64,000 nt of DNA from Moryella indoligenes (GCF_030812885.1 NZ_JAUSTO010000001.1:186001-250000); one strand, 5' to 3'; positions 17,059-25,018 are shown, numbered from the stretch's first letter. Notes: generated from the sequence alone by a model not told the origin. Numbers and translations are program-made.

Positions 17059-18210
17059 TTAGGGCTTCGTTGATTGTTGCGTTGGCAACCCCACCGCAAT
17101 GGTAGTGCCCTTCTCCGAACTTTTCTCTACCCAAACGGAGCCGCCGTGGAGGTCGGCGATCTCCCATACCAGTGAGAGCCCCAGTCCTGCGCCACCGTAT
17201 TCCCGGTTGCGAGACTTGTCCACCCGGAAGAAGGGCTGGAAGATACTGCGCTGATACACCTCCGGGATGCCGCAGCCGGTGTCGGAGACGCGGAGCAGGA
17301 GCTTTTCCAACTCCTGAGTGACAGAAACCCGTACCGAGCCGCCCGGCCGGTTGTACTTGACAGCATTCTCCGTCAGGTTGAAGATCAGCCGGTAGATCAG
17401 TGCATCGCTGCCGGTCATAATGCCGTCGCCCTCCGCCGTCAGCGTGACGCCGAGCTTATCTGAGAGCGGCGCAAGATCTGTGAAGATCTCCTCGATCATG
17501 GGAGCGAGCTGGATCCGCTCTTTCCGCGCCACCTGCCGCAGATTGCTCATCTCCAGCAGTGTCCTGGTCATCTGTATCAGCCGTTCCATCTGCTCACGCA
17601 AAAGCGTGAGGAACTCCGCCGTCTCCGGTCGCACATCAGGATGCTCCGCGGAAAACAGCTCCAACTGCGCCTGTATTAGTGCCAGTGGCGTGCGCAGCTC
17701 GTGGGCGGCGTTGCCAGCGAACTGACGCTGGGCGGAAAAGGCGTTGTTCAGCCGCTCCAGCATCTGGTTGAACGAACGGCTCAGCTGCCGGAACTCCGAA
17801 ATAGCATCTTCATCGATCCTCATATCAGCAAGATTGTTCAGCTGCACCTGCTCCACCTGCGAGGTAAAGCTGCGCAGGGGCTTGAGAGCGCGTCCGCTGA
17901 CGAAATAGGCGAGGATGCCGCTGAGCAGCGTTACCGCCGCCGTGATGTACCAGTTGGTGGTGCGGAAGCGCCCCTGCACCCCATCGACGACGATGATCAA
18001 CTCCTCGTTGGGCGCTATGAGCTGCGGGTCAAAGCTCGCCGCTCCGCCATCATTCAGTATCACCGTGCCGCCGCCTTGTAAACTGTCCGCAATGGTGTCC
18101 ATATAGTACACACCGGAGGAGCACAGCAGCAAATTCATGGCCACGCAGGTGATGCCGATGAGCAGGACGGACATCAGCGTGATGCGACACTGCAGGGAAA
18201 GCCGCTTCAT
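17059..18210 (-). CDS. Sensor histidine kinase
   Basis: A 383-residue membrane kinase. Two membrane segments at about residues 11-33 and 86-108 enclose a short external loop of about 50 residues, followed by HAMP, a HisKA domain with the phospho-histidine in NAAHELRTPLALIQ, and an HATPase domain with NLTENAVKY (N box), DTGCGIP (G1) and GGAGLGLSL (G2). The external loop has no cysteine pair. It overlaps the response regulator by four bases (ATGA). The pair is divergent from the exported methionine-sulfoxide repair operon, so it probably senses envelope oxidative stress, by analogy with HprSR of E. coli; that is inference. Confidence 0.93.
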   Translation of the reverse strand: MKRLSLQCRITLMSVLLIGITCVAMNLLLCSSGVYYMDTIADSLQGGGTVILNDGGAASFDPQLIAPNEELIIVVDGVQGRFRTTNWYITAAVTLLSGILAYFVSGRALKPLRSFTSQVEQVQLNNLADMRIDEDAISEFRQLSRSFNQMLERLNNAFSAQRQFAGNAAHELRTPLALIQAQLELFSAEHPDVRPETAEFLTLLREQMERLIQMTRTLLEMSNLRQVARKERIQLAPMIEEIFTDLAPLSDKLGVTLTAEGDGIMTGSDALIYRLIFNLTENAVKYNRPGGSVRVSVTQELEKLLLRVSDTGCGIPEVYQRSIFQPFFRVDKSRNREYGGAGLGLSLVWEIADLHGGSVWVEKSSEKGTTIAVGLPTQQSTKP

Positions 18211-18884
18211 TCCTCCTCGCCTCCCATCAGATAGCCCTCGCCGATGCGGTTGCGGATGGGGTCATAGCCCAGCACGGCGCGGAGCTTTTTGCGCAGGGCG
18301 GAGATGTGGACGCGAATGGAATTGCTGAAGCTGTCCACGCTATTGCCCCAAACGTGATCCATCAGCTCCTCCTGACTTACTGGCCTTCCTTGATGCACCA
18401 TCAGGTATTCCAGGATTCCCGTTTCCTTCCGGGTGAGCGTCAGCGTCTGCCCGTTGACGGTGGCGGTACGGGAGCGGGTGTCAAAGGTCAGGCCTCCGCA
18501 GCTTAGCAGCACATCCTGCTGGGTGAACTGCCGCAATGTCAGGCTGCGGATGCGGGCCTCCAGCTCCGCCAAGTGGAAGGGCTTCGCCAGATAGTCGTTC
18601 GCCCCGGCATCCAGCCCCTGCACCTTGTCCTCCACTTCGCTGCGGGCGGAGAGGATCAGCACCCGCGTCTCCCGGTCGGTCTGCCGCAGTGTGCGCAGCA
18701 CCGTCATGCCGTCCTTTTTCGGCAGATTCAGATCAAGAAGCACCAGATCGTATCGTTCCACGCCCAGAAACGCCAGCGCCTTTTCGCCGTCATAGCAGTA
18801 GTCCACGCTGTAGGCCAGCCGCCGCAGGCTGCGAACGATGGTCTCGCACAGGGCGCGTTCATCTTCAATTACTAAAAGGTGCAT
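18207..18884 (-). CDS. OmpR-family response regulator
   Basis: A 225-residue regulator. The receiver domain starts MHLLVIEDERALCETIV and has the phospho-acceptor LVLLDLNLPKKDG, the switch serine in LILSARS and the lysine in YLAKPF. The C-terminal winged helix shows LTRKETGILEYLM and VWGNSVDSFSNSIRVHISALRKKL. The frame extends 15 codons upstream, but AGGAGG at 18891-18896 lies six bases before the ATG at 18884. It is transcribed away from the MsrAB operon across a short shared regulatory region carrying a GTTAAG/CTTAAC palindrome that may be its operator. Confidence 0.94.
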   Translation of the reverse strand: MHLLVIEDERALCETIVRSLRRLAYSVDYCYDGEKALAFLGVERYDLVLLDLNLPKKDGMTVLRTLRQTDRETRVLILSARSEVEDKVQGLDAGANDYLAKPFHLAELEARIRSLTLRQFTQQDVLLSCGGLTFDTRSRTATVNGQTLTLTRKETGILEYLMVHQGRPVSQEELMDHVWGNSVDSFSNSIRVHISALRKKLRAVLGYDPIRNRIGEGYLMGGEEE

Positions 18885-18951
18885 GAGAGCCCTCCTTTTT
18901 ATTCTTCGTTTTTGTGTTGCTTTCATCATAGCAAAAACAGATAAGGTTTGC

Positions 18952-18971
18952 GTTAAGTTTTCGTTCTTAAC
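18952..18971. promoter_or_regulatory. Palindrome in the divergent promoter region
   Basis: GTTAAG (18952-18957), 8-base spacer, CTTAAC (18966-18971), with a further TTTAAC nearby at 18978-18983 and a TATGAT -10 box at 18994-18999 lacking a good -35. A weak -35 next to repeated half-sites suits a promoter activated by the adjacent response regulator. Confidence 0.5.
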
Positions 18972-19030
18972 AGAGACTTTAACTCTCCCGCGCTATGATG
19001 GGGGCAGAAAATCGGAAAGGGTGATGAAAA

Positions 19031-19177
19031 ATGAGCTACGGGAAAAAGGCCGCGGCGCAGATCGTGCTGCTGATGGCCGGAGCCGCCATGCTGTGCTTTG
19101 GTGTCTGGCGGGGCGAGGCGGCGACAGTGCTGAGCAAAGCAATCAAATTATGTCTGGAGTGTGTGGGCATTGGGTAA
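19031..19177 (+). CDS. CD1871A-type small CXXC protein
   Basis: A 48-residue protein, MSYGKKAAAQIVLLMAGAAML then FGVWRGEAATVLSKA and a C-terminal IKLCLECVGIG. One membrane segment spans about residues 8-26, and the CLEC motif lies near the C-terminus. I recognise this as the small family named after C. difficile CD1871A, regularly found just upstream of a membrane 4Fe-4S protein, as here. Its role is unknown; a redox or metal-centre partner of the polyferredoxin is a reasonable guess. The coding end overlaps the start of the next gene, indicating coupling. Confidence 0.85.
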   Translation: MSYGKKAAAQIVLLMAGAAMLCFGVWRGEAATVLSKAIKLCLECVGIG

Positions 19178-20096
19178 AAAGTTTTCAGGCGTTTCACAGA
19201 CCATGTCCCGCTTCCGGGGCTGGATTCAGGCGGGGGCGACGCTGCTGACCAACCTGCATCTGCCGAACTTTCTCAAGGGCGGACTGTATCAGGGGACGGG
19301 GAAGACCGTCTGCGTGCCGGGGCTGAACTGCTACTCCTGTCCGGCGGCGTCCGGGGCCTGCCCCATCGGGGCGTTTCAGGCGGTGGTGGGGTCTTCCAAG
19401 TTCAGCTTCTCCTACTATATCACAGGCTTCCTTATTCTGCTGGGCGTGCTGCTGGGGCGCTTTATCTGCGGCTTTCTATGCCCCTTCGGCTGGTTTCAGG
19501 AGCTGCTGCACAAAATCCCCACTAAGAAGCTTTCCACAAAGAGGCTGAAGCCGCTGACATACCTGAAATACGCTGTCCTGCTGGTGATGGTTTTCCTGCT
19601 ACCGGCGTTCCTTGTGAACGATGTTGGCATGGGAAACCCGTTCTTCTGCAAATACCTCTGCCCCCAAGGTGTGCTGGAGGGAGCCATCCCGCTGTCCCTT
19701 GCCAATTCCGGCATCCGGGCGGCGCTGGGCAAGCTGTTTACATGGAAATTCAGCATCCTGCTGTCGGTGATTGCGCTGAGCGTACTGTTCTACCGACCGT
19801 TCTGCAAGTGGCTCTGCCCGCTTGGCGCGTTCTACGCGCTGTTCAACCGGGTGTCCCTCTTCCAGATGAAGGTGGATAAGAATAAGTGCGTCTCCTGCGG
19901 GAAATGCGCTAGAGCCTGCAAGATGGATGTGGATGTGACGAAAACGCCCAACCATACCGAGTGCATCCGCTGCGGAATGTGCATCCGCGCCTGTCCGACG
20001 AAAGCCGTGTGCTTCCGCTACGGCTTCGGAGACGGTAAAGATAAGGCAAAAGCAGCGGAAACGCTACAGACAAGCAACAATAACAAGGAGGAATAA
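19170..20096 (+). CDS. Membrane 4Fe-4S polyferredoxin (NapH/YccM-like)
   Basis: A protein of about 308 residues with five or so membrane segments and an unusual cysteine-rich N-terminal loop (VPGLNCYSCPAASGACPIGAFQ), two CxxxCP-type motifs inside membrane helices (FLCPFGWFQELL, KWLCPLGAFYALF) and a C-terminal pair of 4Fe-4S clusters (CVSCGKCARACKMD, CIRCGMCIRACPTKA). Relatives pass electrons across or along the membrane. In this operon it probably delivers reductant to the exported thioredoxin. The start is uncertain: GTG at 19161 or TTG at 19170; the latter has GGAG at a better distance and gives MGKKFSGVSQTMSR. Confidence 0.88.
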   Translation: MGKKFSGVSQTMSRFRGWIQAGATLLTNLHLPNFLKGGLYQGTGKTVCVPGLNCYSCPAASGACPIGAFQAVVGSSKFSFSYYITGFLILLGVLLGRFICGFLCPFGWFQELLHKIPTKKLSTKRLKPLTYLKYAVLLVMVFLLPAFLVNDVGMGNPFFCKYLCPQGVLEGAIPLSLANSGIRAALGKLFTWKFSILLSVIALSVLFYRPFCKWLCPLGAFYALFNRVSLFQMKVDKNKCVSCGKCARACKMDVDVTKTPNHTECIRCGMCIRACPTKAVCFRYGFGDGKDKAKAAETLQTSNNNKEE

Positions 20097-20101
20097 AACG
20101 A

Positions 20102-21058
20102 ATGAAGATGAATAGGACGAATACTGCCGGCAGAATTCTGGCGCTGCTGCTTACTGCACTGATGGTGCTCTCTCTGGCAGCCTGCGGCACAAAGGGCGGA
20201 GACAAAATGGACGGAATGAGCAGCGAACCGAAGAATGCCGAGGAAGCGGTTGCCATGCACAAGGAGCTGATGGCGCAGGAAAATGCCATTCTCTCGGAGG
20301 ACACAGCGCTTTGGGAAAAGGTTTTCATGGCGGCCGACAAGGGCATGACCATGCAGGAGGACGACAAAAACTATGGTGAGTTCTTGTTGGACACCATCGA
20401 AGGTTCCAAAGATCAGTTTACGGAGGATGAGCTGAAGCTGCTCAAGGAGGCGGCGGAGAAGATCAGCGAGATTGAAAACAAGCTGACCATGATAGAGAAA
20501 AAGTACCCCGAGGCGGCACAGCGATCTATGGATGGCGCTATGAGCGTGCCCGCGGGCAGCGACATGACCACGCTGCCTGATGACGGCAGCATGCAGAAAT
20601 TCCCCGCCTTTGAGGGCAAGGACCTGGATGGCAACACGGTGAAGAGCGACGAGCTGTTCTCCGCCAACGCCGTCACCGTGGTGAATTTCTGGTTCACCAC
20701 CTGCAATCCCTGCGTGGGCGAGCTTTCCGAGCTGGACGCACTGAACAAGGAGCTTGCGAAGAAGGGCGGCGCACTCATCGGTGTCAACACCTTCACATTG
20801 GATGGCGATGAAGCGGCAATTTCCGAAGCAAAAGATGTACTGGCCAAGAAGGGCGTGACCTACCAGAATGTGTATTTCGCTTCCGACGGCGAGGCGGGAA
20901 AGTTCACTACAAACGTTTTTGCCTACCCCACCACCTATGTGGTTGACCGCAACGGCAATATCGTGGGTGACCCCATCGTAGGCGCCATCACGGAAAAGAA
21001 GCAGGCGGAGACGCTGCAAAAGCTCATCGACCAGGCTCTTGCCGCCGATATGGGCTGA
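20102..21058 (+). CDS. TlpA/Etrx-like thioredoxin lipoprotein
   Basis: A 318-residue lipoprotein: signal peptide with lipobox LSLAACG (Cys about residue 28), a helical Glu/Lys-rich region (about 40-140) and a C-terminal thioredoxin fold with the redox motif TTCNPCVGELSEL and the cis-proline segment FAYPTTYVVDRNG. Exported thioredoxins of this kind reduce secreted partners. It starts 5 bases after the polyferredoxin gene, behind AAGGAGG, and is followed 37 bases later by an MsrAB lipoprotein, matching the pneumococcal etrx-msrAB arrangement except that a polyferredoxin stands in place of CcdA. The helical N-terminal insert is unusual and unassigned. Confidence 0.9.
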   Translation: MKMNRTNTAGRILALLLTALMVLSLAACGTKGGDKMDGMSSEPKNAEEAVAMHKELMAQENAILSEDTALWEKVFMAADKGMTMQEDDKNYGEFLLDTIEGSKDQFTEDELKLLKEAAEKISEIENKLTMIEKKYPEAAQRSMDGAMSVPAGSDMTTLPDDGSMQKFPAFEGKDLDGNTVKSDELFSANAVTVVNFWFTTCNPCVGELSELDALNKELAKKGGALIGVNTFTLDGDEAAISEAKDVLAKKGVTYQNVYFASDGEAGKFTTNVFAYPTTYVVDRNGNIVGDPIVGAITEKKQAETLQKLIDQALAADMG

Positions 21059-21095
21059 CAAACGAATTTATCTTCTCAGAAAGGAGGGATACACC

Positions 21096-22208
21096 ATGTA
21101 TCGGAGGGTATCGCCGCTTCTGCTCACCGCGGTACTGCTGCTGAGCGGCTGCACTGCCGGGCAGAAAAATATGCCGCATAAGACGGACGAGAAGGAAATG
21201 ACCGGACAGCCCTCTGATATGTCCGGTGAAGGAAGCATGTATATGGATACCACGGAAAATGTCATATATCTGGCGGGCGGCTGCTTCTGGGGCATGGAAC
21301 AGCTGATGCAGTCCATCCCCGGCGTCATCGATGCCGAGAGCGGCTATGCCAACGGCACCTGCGAGGCGGACGCCGATTACAAGACCGTCTGCAAGGGCGA
21401 GACCGGCTTTCGGGAGGCCGTGCGGGTGGAGTATGACCCCGGACAGGTGAGTCTCGACGCCCTGCTGCTGGCCTACTTCTATGTGATCGACCCCACGGTG
21501 GAGAACCGGCAGGGCAACGACCGGGGCAGCCAGTATCAGACCGGTGTCTATTACACCAACGAAAACGCGAAGGAAACGGTGGAGCGCATCGCGGAGATCG
21601 AGCGAGGACGCAGTGAAAAGTTCTTCGTGGAGATCGGCCCACTCAAGAACTACTACCCCGCCGAGGAGTACCACCAGAACTACCTCGAAAAGAACCCGAA
21701 CGGCTACTGTCACATCCCGCGCGCGGAGATGGAGCTGTTTTCCCGGCTGCGCATCGATCCGGGCGACTATCAGAAGCCCGCGGCGGAATCCATCCGGGAC
21801 AAGCTGACGGCGGAGCAGTACCGTGTTACGCAGGAGAGCGGCACGGAGCGCGCTTTCACAGGCGAGTTCTGGGATAAGTTTGAAAAGGGCATCTATGTGG
21901 ATGTCGTCACCGGCGAGCCGCTCTTTTCCTCCACGGATAAGTACGAGAGCGGCTGCGGCTGGCCGGCTTTCACAAAGCCCATTGAAGAGCCTGCCGTGGT
22001 GGAACTGGAGGACCTGAGCCACGGCATGCGCCGCACAGAGGTCAGAAGCCGTGCCGGAGATTCTCACCTTGGTCATGTGTTCACCGGCGATCCGGAGTCC
22101 CCCAATGGCGTGCGCTACTGCATCAACAGTGCGGCCCTGCGCTTTGTGCCTTACGCAAAGATGAAAGCAGAGGGTTACGGATATCTTCTGTATCTGTTCG
22201 AGGAATGA
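21096..22208 (+). CDS. msrAB: Bifunctional methionine sulfoxide reductase MsrA-MsrB, lipoprotein
   Basis: A 370-residue exported enzyme that reduces both diastereomers of methionine sulfoxide in surface proteins. A signal peptide with lipobox LLLSGCTA is followed by the MsrA domain (catalytic AGGCFWGMEQ, then RVEYDPGQV and FYVIDPT; about residues 50-205) and the MsrB domain (KYESGCGWPAFTKPI, RAGDSHLGHVF and the catalytic cysteine in RYCINSAALRF; about 225-360). The order MsrA then MsrB is that of Neisseria PilB and streptococcal SpMsrAB. The frame opens at 21039, but AAGGAGG at 21081-21087 fixes the ATG at 21096. Last gene of the operon. Confidence 0.95.
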   Translation: MYRRVSPLLLTAVLLLSGCTAGQKNMPHKTDEKEMTGQPSDMSGEGSMYMDTTENVIYLAGGCFWGMEQLMQSIPGVIDAESGYANGTCEADADYKTVCKGETGFREAVRVEYDPGQVSLDALLLAYFYVIDPTVENRQGNDRGSQYQTGVYYTNENAKETVERIAEIERGRSEKFFVEIGPLKNYYPAEEYHQNYLEKNPNGYCHIPRAEMELFSRLRIDPGDYQKPAAESIRDKLTAEQYRVTQESGTERAFTGEFWDKFEKGIYVDVVTGEPLFSSTDKYESGCGWPAFTKPIEEPAVVELEDLSHGMRRTEVRSRAGDSHLGHVFTGDPESPNGVRYCINSAALRFVPYAKMKAEGYGYLLYLFEE

Positions 22209-22235
22209 GTTCGCAAAATACAATGATATAATAAG

Positions 22236-22267
22236 CAGCGGCCCAATCATTATGAACCGGGCCGCTG
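22236..22267 (+). terminator. Hairpin after msrAB, probable terminator
   Basis: CAGCGGCCC (22236-22244) pairs with GGGCCGCTG (22259-22267). The tail TCGTTTATG is only weakly T-rich. Confidence 0.6.
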
Positions 22268-22269
22268 TC

Positions 22270-22505
22270 GTTTATGCTCATGTCGGTTGATTCAAACAGG
22301 ACGTTCAGCTTGCTGTTCAGAATCAGATCGGCATAAGCAAGCGGGTCGTTGTAGATCAGATATTCCAGCTCTGACCGCTGGAAGCGGTTATCGGCAACTT
22401 CGTTTTCAACGGCGGTGAAGTAATGGAAATCTGGCTTCTATCGTCAAAAACCAATTCTACGCAGGCTGTATCTATGTTGAATGGATAGGATATAAGTTTG
22501 CTCAT
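22270..22505 (-). pseudogene. Frameshifted small element protein (DUF6061-like)
   Basis: The ATG at 22505, behind GGAGGT, reads MSKLISYPFNIDTACVELVF and continues to DDRSQISI. From there the sequence makes family sense only in another frame: YFTAVENEVADNRFQRSELE, then YLIYNDPLAYADLILNS. The original frame stops after a further 20 codons or so. This small protein is common on integrative elements of Clostridia. A single indel near 22420 breaks it. The 240 bases to the next relic contain nothing I can assign. Confidence 0.65.
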
Positions 22506-22746
22506 GATCATACCTCCAAGATGATTTTTGAGGTGAATCAGGCGGTCTATTTCCGGGTGATTATTGGCGGGAATCATATCGAAATCTGCTGCAAATCATT
22601 TAAAACAAGTCGTTGCGAACGGTTAGTACGTATAAAATAGCTGGCTACAAAACGGCTACAAAATTCGCAAGGAACCTATGTACAGCCCGAAATACGTGGA
22701 TTATTTGGACGAAAAGCGTATCGAGAGTGCATTTTATAACCCTAAA

Positions 22747-22890
22747 TCAAAGCTCAAGACTTGAGTATGATTTTTCTCTCCACTCTTCTGTTCTTTCGTT
22801 AGATAATCTTGTATAAATTCCGGCCTTAAAGACTTTTCTTTCTGTCTTTTCATTTTTCTTTTCAATATATCTTTTGGAAGTTCTTGCCAT
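22747..22890 (-). pseudogene. Truncated serine recombinase (N-terminus only)
   Basis: The ATG at 22890, behind GGAGGTG, gives a 47-residue peptide: MARTSKRYIEKKNEKTERKV, then FKAGIYTRLSNERTEEWREK. AGIYTRLS is the catalytic-serine region of large serine recombinases, where the next motif should be SSSIETQ; here the frame ends after SYSSLEL. The catalytic core and DNA-binding region are absent. It is a remnant of an integrase module, overlapping by one base (TAATG) a fragment of the gene upstream. Confidence 0.72.
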
Positions 22891-23007
22891 TATAAAACAC
22901 CTCCAGCTAATTGCATTGGAGTCTTATTTTCAAGAGCATTTCCAAATACCTTATTGATTGAAATCAAATTCTTCTTTACTTCGGACTTGCTTTCACTTTC
23001 TTCTTAT
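22890..23007 (-). pseudogene. Fragment of the gene preceding the recombinase
   Basis: About 38 codons remain open: ESESKSEVKKNLISINKVFG, then NALENKTPMQLAGGVL before the stop, which overlaps the recombinase start codon. The coupling shows it belonged to the same integrase operon. Upstream (23008-23325) a second frame yields a 76-codon peptide without recognisable relatives, and the rest of the 320 bases shows nothing I can support. Confidence 0.45.
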
Positions 23008-23325
23008 CTTGTTTTGTGAAATTATATCATCAAAAAACATCTCTATATTCAAATAAATCACCTCCACAAATTCTAAATCATCTATTCTACTGCCAAGTTT
23101 GCCCCTTAGTGTAGAGTTGCCTGAACTGCGGTCGGCTCTGTTATCCATATCACTGCTACAACCTATGACATCTAATCCGCAGCCTAAACCCTGCCGCTTA
23201 TTTTCTATCCCCGGAAAAATCACTCAGTAGATATGTTTCCATATAAAAAAACCGATCTATTTTACAAGGAAGCCCCGATGGCGCTTACCTCGCAAAAATC
23301 CCGGAAATACGCCACTTTTTAGCAC

Positions 23326-23450
23326 TTATTTATCTTTCCTTGACATCAAACAGACCATCTCAACATGGCTCGATTGCTCCAAATTGATGTCAAAAGTCCA
23401 CTGAATTGAGCCGTTCGTTCTCGGAAACATATCCACAGCCTTTTTGACCT
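23326..23450 (-). pseudogene. Partial copy of a 23S rRNA methyltransferase gene 3' end (att-like relic)
   Basis: On the minus strand the frame reads NGDFEVKKAVDMFPRTNGS and ends SSHVEMVCLMSRKDK. This is the C-terminus of an RlmCD/RumA uracil methyltransferase, as in the intact gene to the right, which ends VDMFPQTVHVETVALMSRKNT. A 16-residue stretch between FPRT and HVE is extra. No upstream part of such a gene exists here. The 3' end of rumA-type genes is a known target of integrative elements, so this is probably the far boundary of an insertion. Confidence 0.7.
23335..23349. repeat. 15-bp direct repeat, left copy (candidate att site)
   Basis: TTTCCTTGACATCAA occurs here and at 30730-30744, in the same orientation. 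The two copies bracket the Fic-McrBC-ImmA island and each lies in a methyltransferase gene end. Confidence 0.6.
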
Positions 23451-23606
23451 CAAAATCGCCATTTTCTCGACCGCGCTCGTGCTCGGAAACAGGTCGATGT
23501 GCTTGTCCCTACTATATATAAGCAGACGCACATATTTTCCAATCGCCTCAACACTTCGCTCTGAGGGAATATGTCCGCAAAGCTGTGATTTCCCATCCAC
23601 TCAACT

Positions 23607-24704
23607 CTATTGCTGCCGGAAGCGATACTTGCCTTTTCCGTGTCCGGTCACAGGCTCAATGATCCCGTGCTCTGCCATTTCACGCAGCAAGGCAGTGCAT
23701 CTTGTCGGCTTCAGATCGAGCACTCTCTGCACATCCGATCTGCCGAATACGATCTCTTTTCCTAAAGCCTCTTGTAATTTGCGAACATGCGAAGCGGTCT
23801 TTGCTGTAAAATCCTCTTCAATGTTCACTTTTTTATTTTCAATGTTCGCTTTTTCAGAGTCAATGTTCACTTTTTCCGGTTCTTTAAAAGTGCCGCTGAT
23901 GTGCAATATCCGGTTATGAAGAGGATGATTCTCGTTCAACAGGAGATTGCGAAGGAATACCTCAAGGAACTCTGTCGTTTCGTGAATGCCGTTTTTCAGG
24001 TCATTGTAATTTGCCCTGACCAGTGAATTACGAAAATACCACGCATTCTCAGCAAAAATATCGTTTGTCACATCAAAGCCCAACGTGCGCAGATACTTGA
24101 TAAAGAATACCGCCGTCGTTCTGGTGTTGCCCTCACCGAAAACATGGATCTGCCACAGTCTGGAAACAAAAAACGCAAGGTGGTGGATGATCTCATCCAT
24201 CGAGAGATTCTTATAAGAGAACTTCTTCTCCTCCGAAAAATCATAGTCCAATGTCGCCCGCAGCTCCGTGGCGCTGCCGTAGAGTACAGTCGCGCCATTT
24301 AAGACCCATTCCTTCTTCGTGATGTTATAATCCCGAATACGTCCGGCGTGGGAATAGATACCGGCAAACAGCTTTCTGTGAATAGAGATGTATTCATTCG
24401 GCGTGAAACTAAAGGCACGCTCGGAAAGCAGCGCAGCAATCCGTGCGGACACCTTGTCGGCCTCCTCAGTACGATCTGACGCATCACGAGTGGGATTTTC
24501 CTCGTAGTAGGTCTGCAAAAGCGCATTTGCCTCTTCAAAGGAAATCTCGCCCTCGATATTCCGGACGGCAGTATGCACCAGATATTCTGATGTCTTCAAC
24601 CCGTCAACCGCCTGCAGGCCAATGGCCGTATGCCATGCATAGCCCTTGTCTCGCTTTGCAGGCTCGGATTCCCTAATATATTCCTTAAATGGATCTTTGT
24701 TCAC
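23607..24704 (-). CDS. fic: Fic-domain protein with C-terminal winged helix
   Basis: A 365-residue Fic (Fido) enzyme, a family that usually transfers AMP to target proteins. The catalytic loop is HVFGEGNTRTTA (canonical HPFxEGNGR), keeping the histidine, acidic residue, GN and arginine. The N-terminal helix carries AVRNIEGEIS, resembling the self-inhibitory glutamate segment of antitoxin-like helices, although the Ser/Thr four residues before the Glu is not at the expected place. A linker of three 7-residue repeats (KVNIDSE, KANIENK, KVNIEED) joins it to a DNA-binding-like domain (RSDVQRVLDLKPTRCTALLREM). The start is a GTG overlapping the stop of a 71-codon ORF, with GAGGTGAT upstream. Confidence 0.88.
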   Translation of the reverse strand: MNKDPFKEYIRESEPAKRDKGYAWHTAIGLQAVDGLKTSEYLVHTAVRNIEGEISFEEANALLQTYYEENPTRDASDRTEEADKVSARIAALLSERAFSFTPNEYISIHRKLFAGIYSHAGRIRDYNITKKEWVLNGATVLYGSATELRATLDYDFSEEKKFSYKNLSMDEIIHHLAFFVSRLWQIHVFGEGNTRTTAVFFIKYLRTLGFDVTNDIFAENAWYFRNSLVRANYNDLKNGIHETTEFLEVFLRNLLLNENHPLHNRILHISGTFKEPEKVNIDSEKANIENKKVNIEEDFTAKTASHVRKLQEALGKEIVFGRSDVQRVLDLKPTRCTALLREMAEHGIIEPVTGHGKGKYRFRQQ

Positions 24705-24916
24705 TCCATATCACCTCGCTTTTTTGCCCATGCCATAAATCCACCGCTTCCGCAGGTCTCGTCTAACAAGACTCTATCTTTGATACAATGTGCTTTTCCC
24801 GAATATGTACCTCGATGCCCGTAGAAAGCCTTATGCTGCGGGCTTTTTCGCATTTCAAAGGGCATAAACCGGCCTGCGAAATACGGCTGATATGCTCTTG
24901 CTGTCGCTGTACTCAT
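24701..24916 (-). CDS. Possible small protein upstream of fic
   Basis: A 71-codon frame starting ATG at 24916 with GGAGG ten bases upstream; it ends in a four-base overlap (GTGA) with fic. The product (MSTATARAYQPYFAGRFMPF at the N-terminus, DETCGSGGFMAWAKKRGDME at the end) matches nothing I recognise and lacks the FicA/VbhA antitoxin motif. A hairpin (24825-24846) lies inside it. The ribosome site and coupling argue that it is translated; it could equally be a leader peptide. Confidence 0.4.
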   Translation of the reverse strand: MSTATARAYQPYFAGRFMPFEMRKSPQHKAFYGHRGTYSGKAHCIKDRVLLDETCGSGGFMAWAKKRGDME

Positions 24917-24941
24917 TCCGGCTCTGCCTCCTTTCCGAAAC

Positions 24942-24998
24942 CCTTAACAGGCAATCCTTAAAAAGTGTGCAATCCTTAAATTGTGTAGGAAACCTTAA
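24942..24998. repeat. Iterated CCTTAA motifs upstream of the fic unit
   Basis: Four CCTTAA copies start at 24942, 24956, 24974 and 24993. The middle two sit in perfect 12-mers GCAATCCTTAAA (24951-24962 and 24969-24980), spaced 18 bases. They lie between the 129-residue ORF and the 71-codon ORF, where a promoter or operator for fic would be. Confidence 0.55.
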
Positions 24999-25018
24999 AA
25001 GGTTTAACTGTGCTCCAA

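Noticed and set aside
20018..22250. Long minus-strand open frames opposite the thioredoxin lipoprotein and msrAB
   Set aside because: They are shadows in GC-rich sequence; the plus-strand proteins carry full catalytic motifs.
22613..22816. 67-codon plus-strand frame
   Set aside because: It runs antisense to the serine recombinase stub and has no supporting features.
23607..24916. The 71-codon ORF as a FicA/VbhA-type antitoxin
   Set aside because: The inhibitory Ser/Thr-xxx-Glu-Gly/Asn motif is not present in it; only a possible small protein is claimed.
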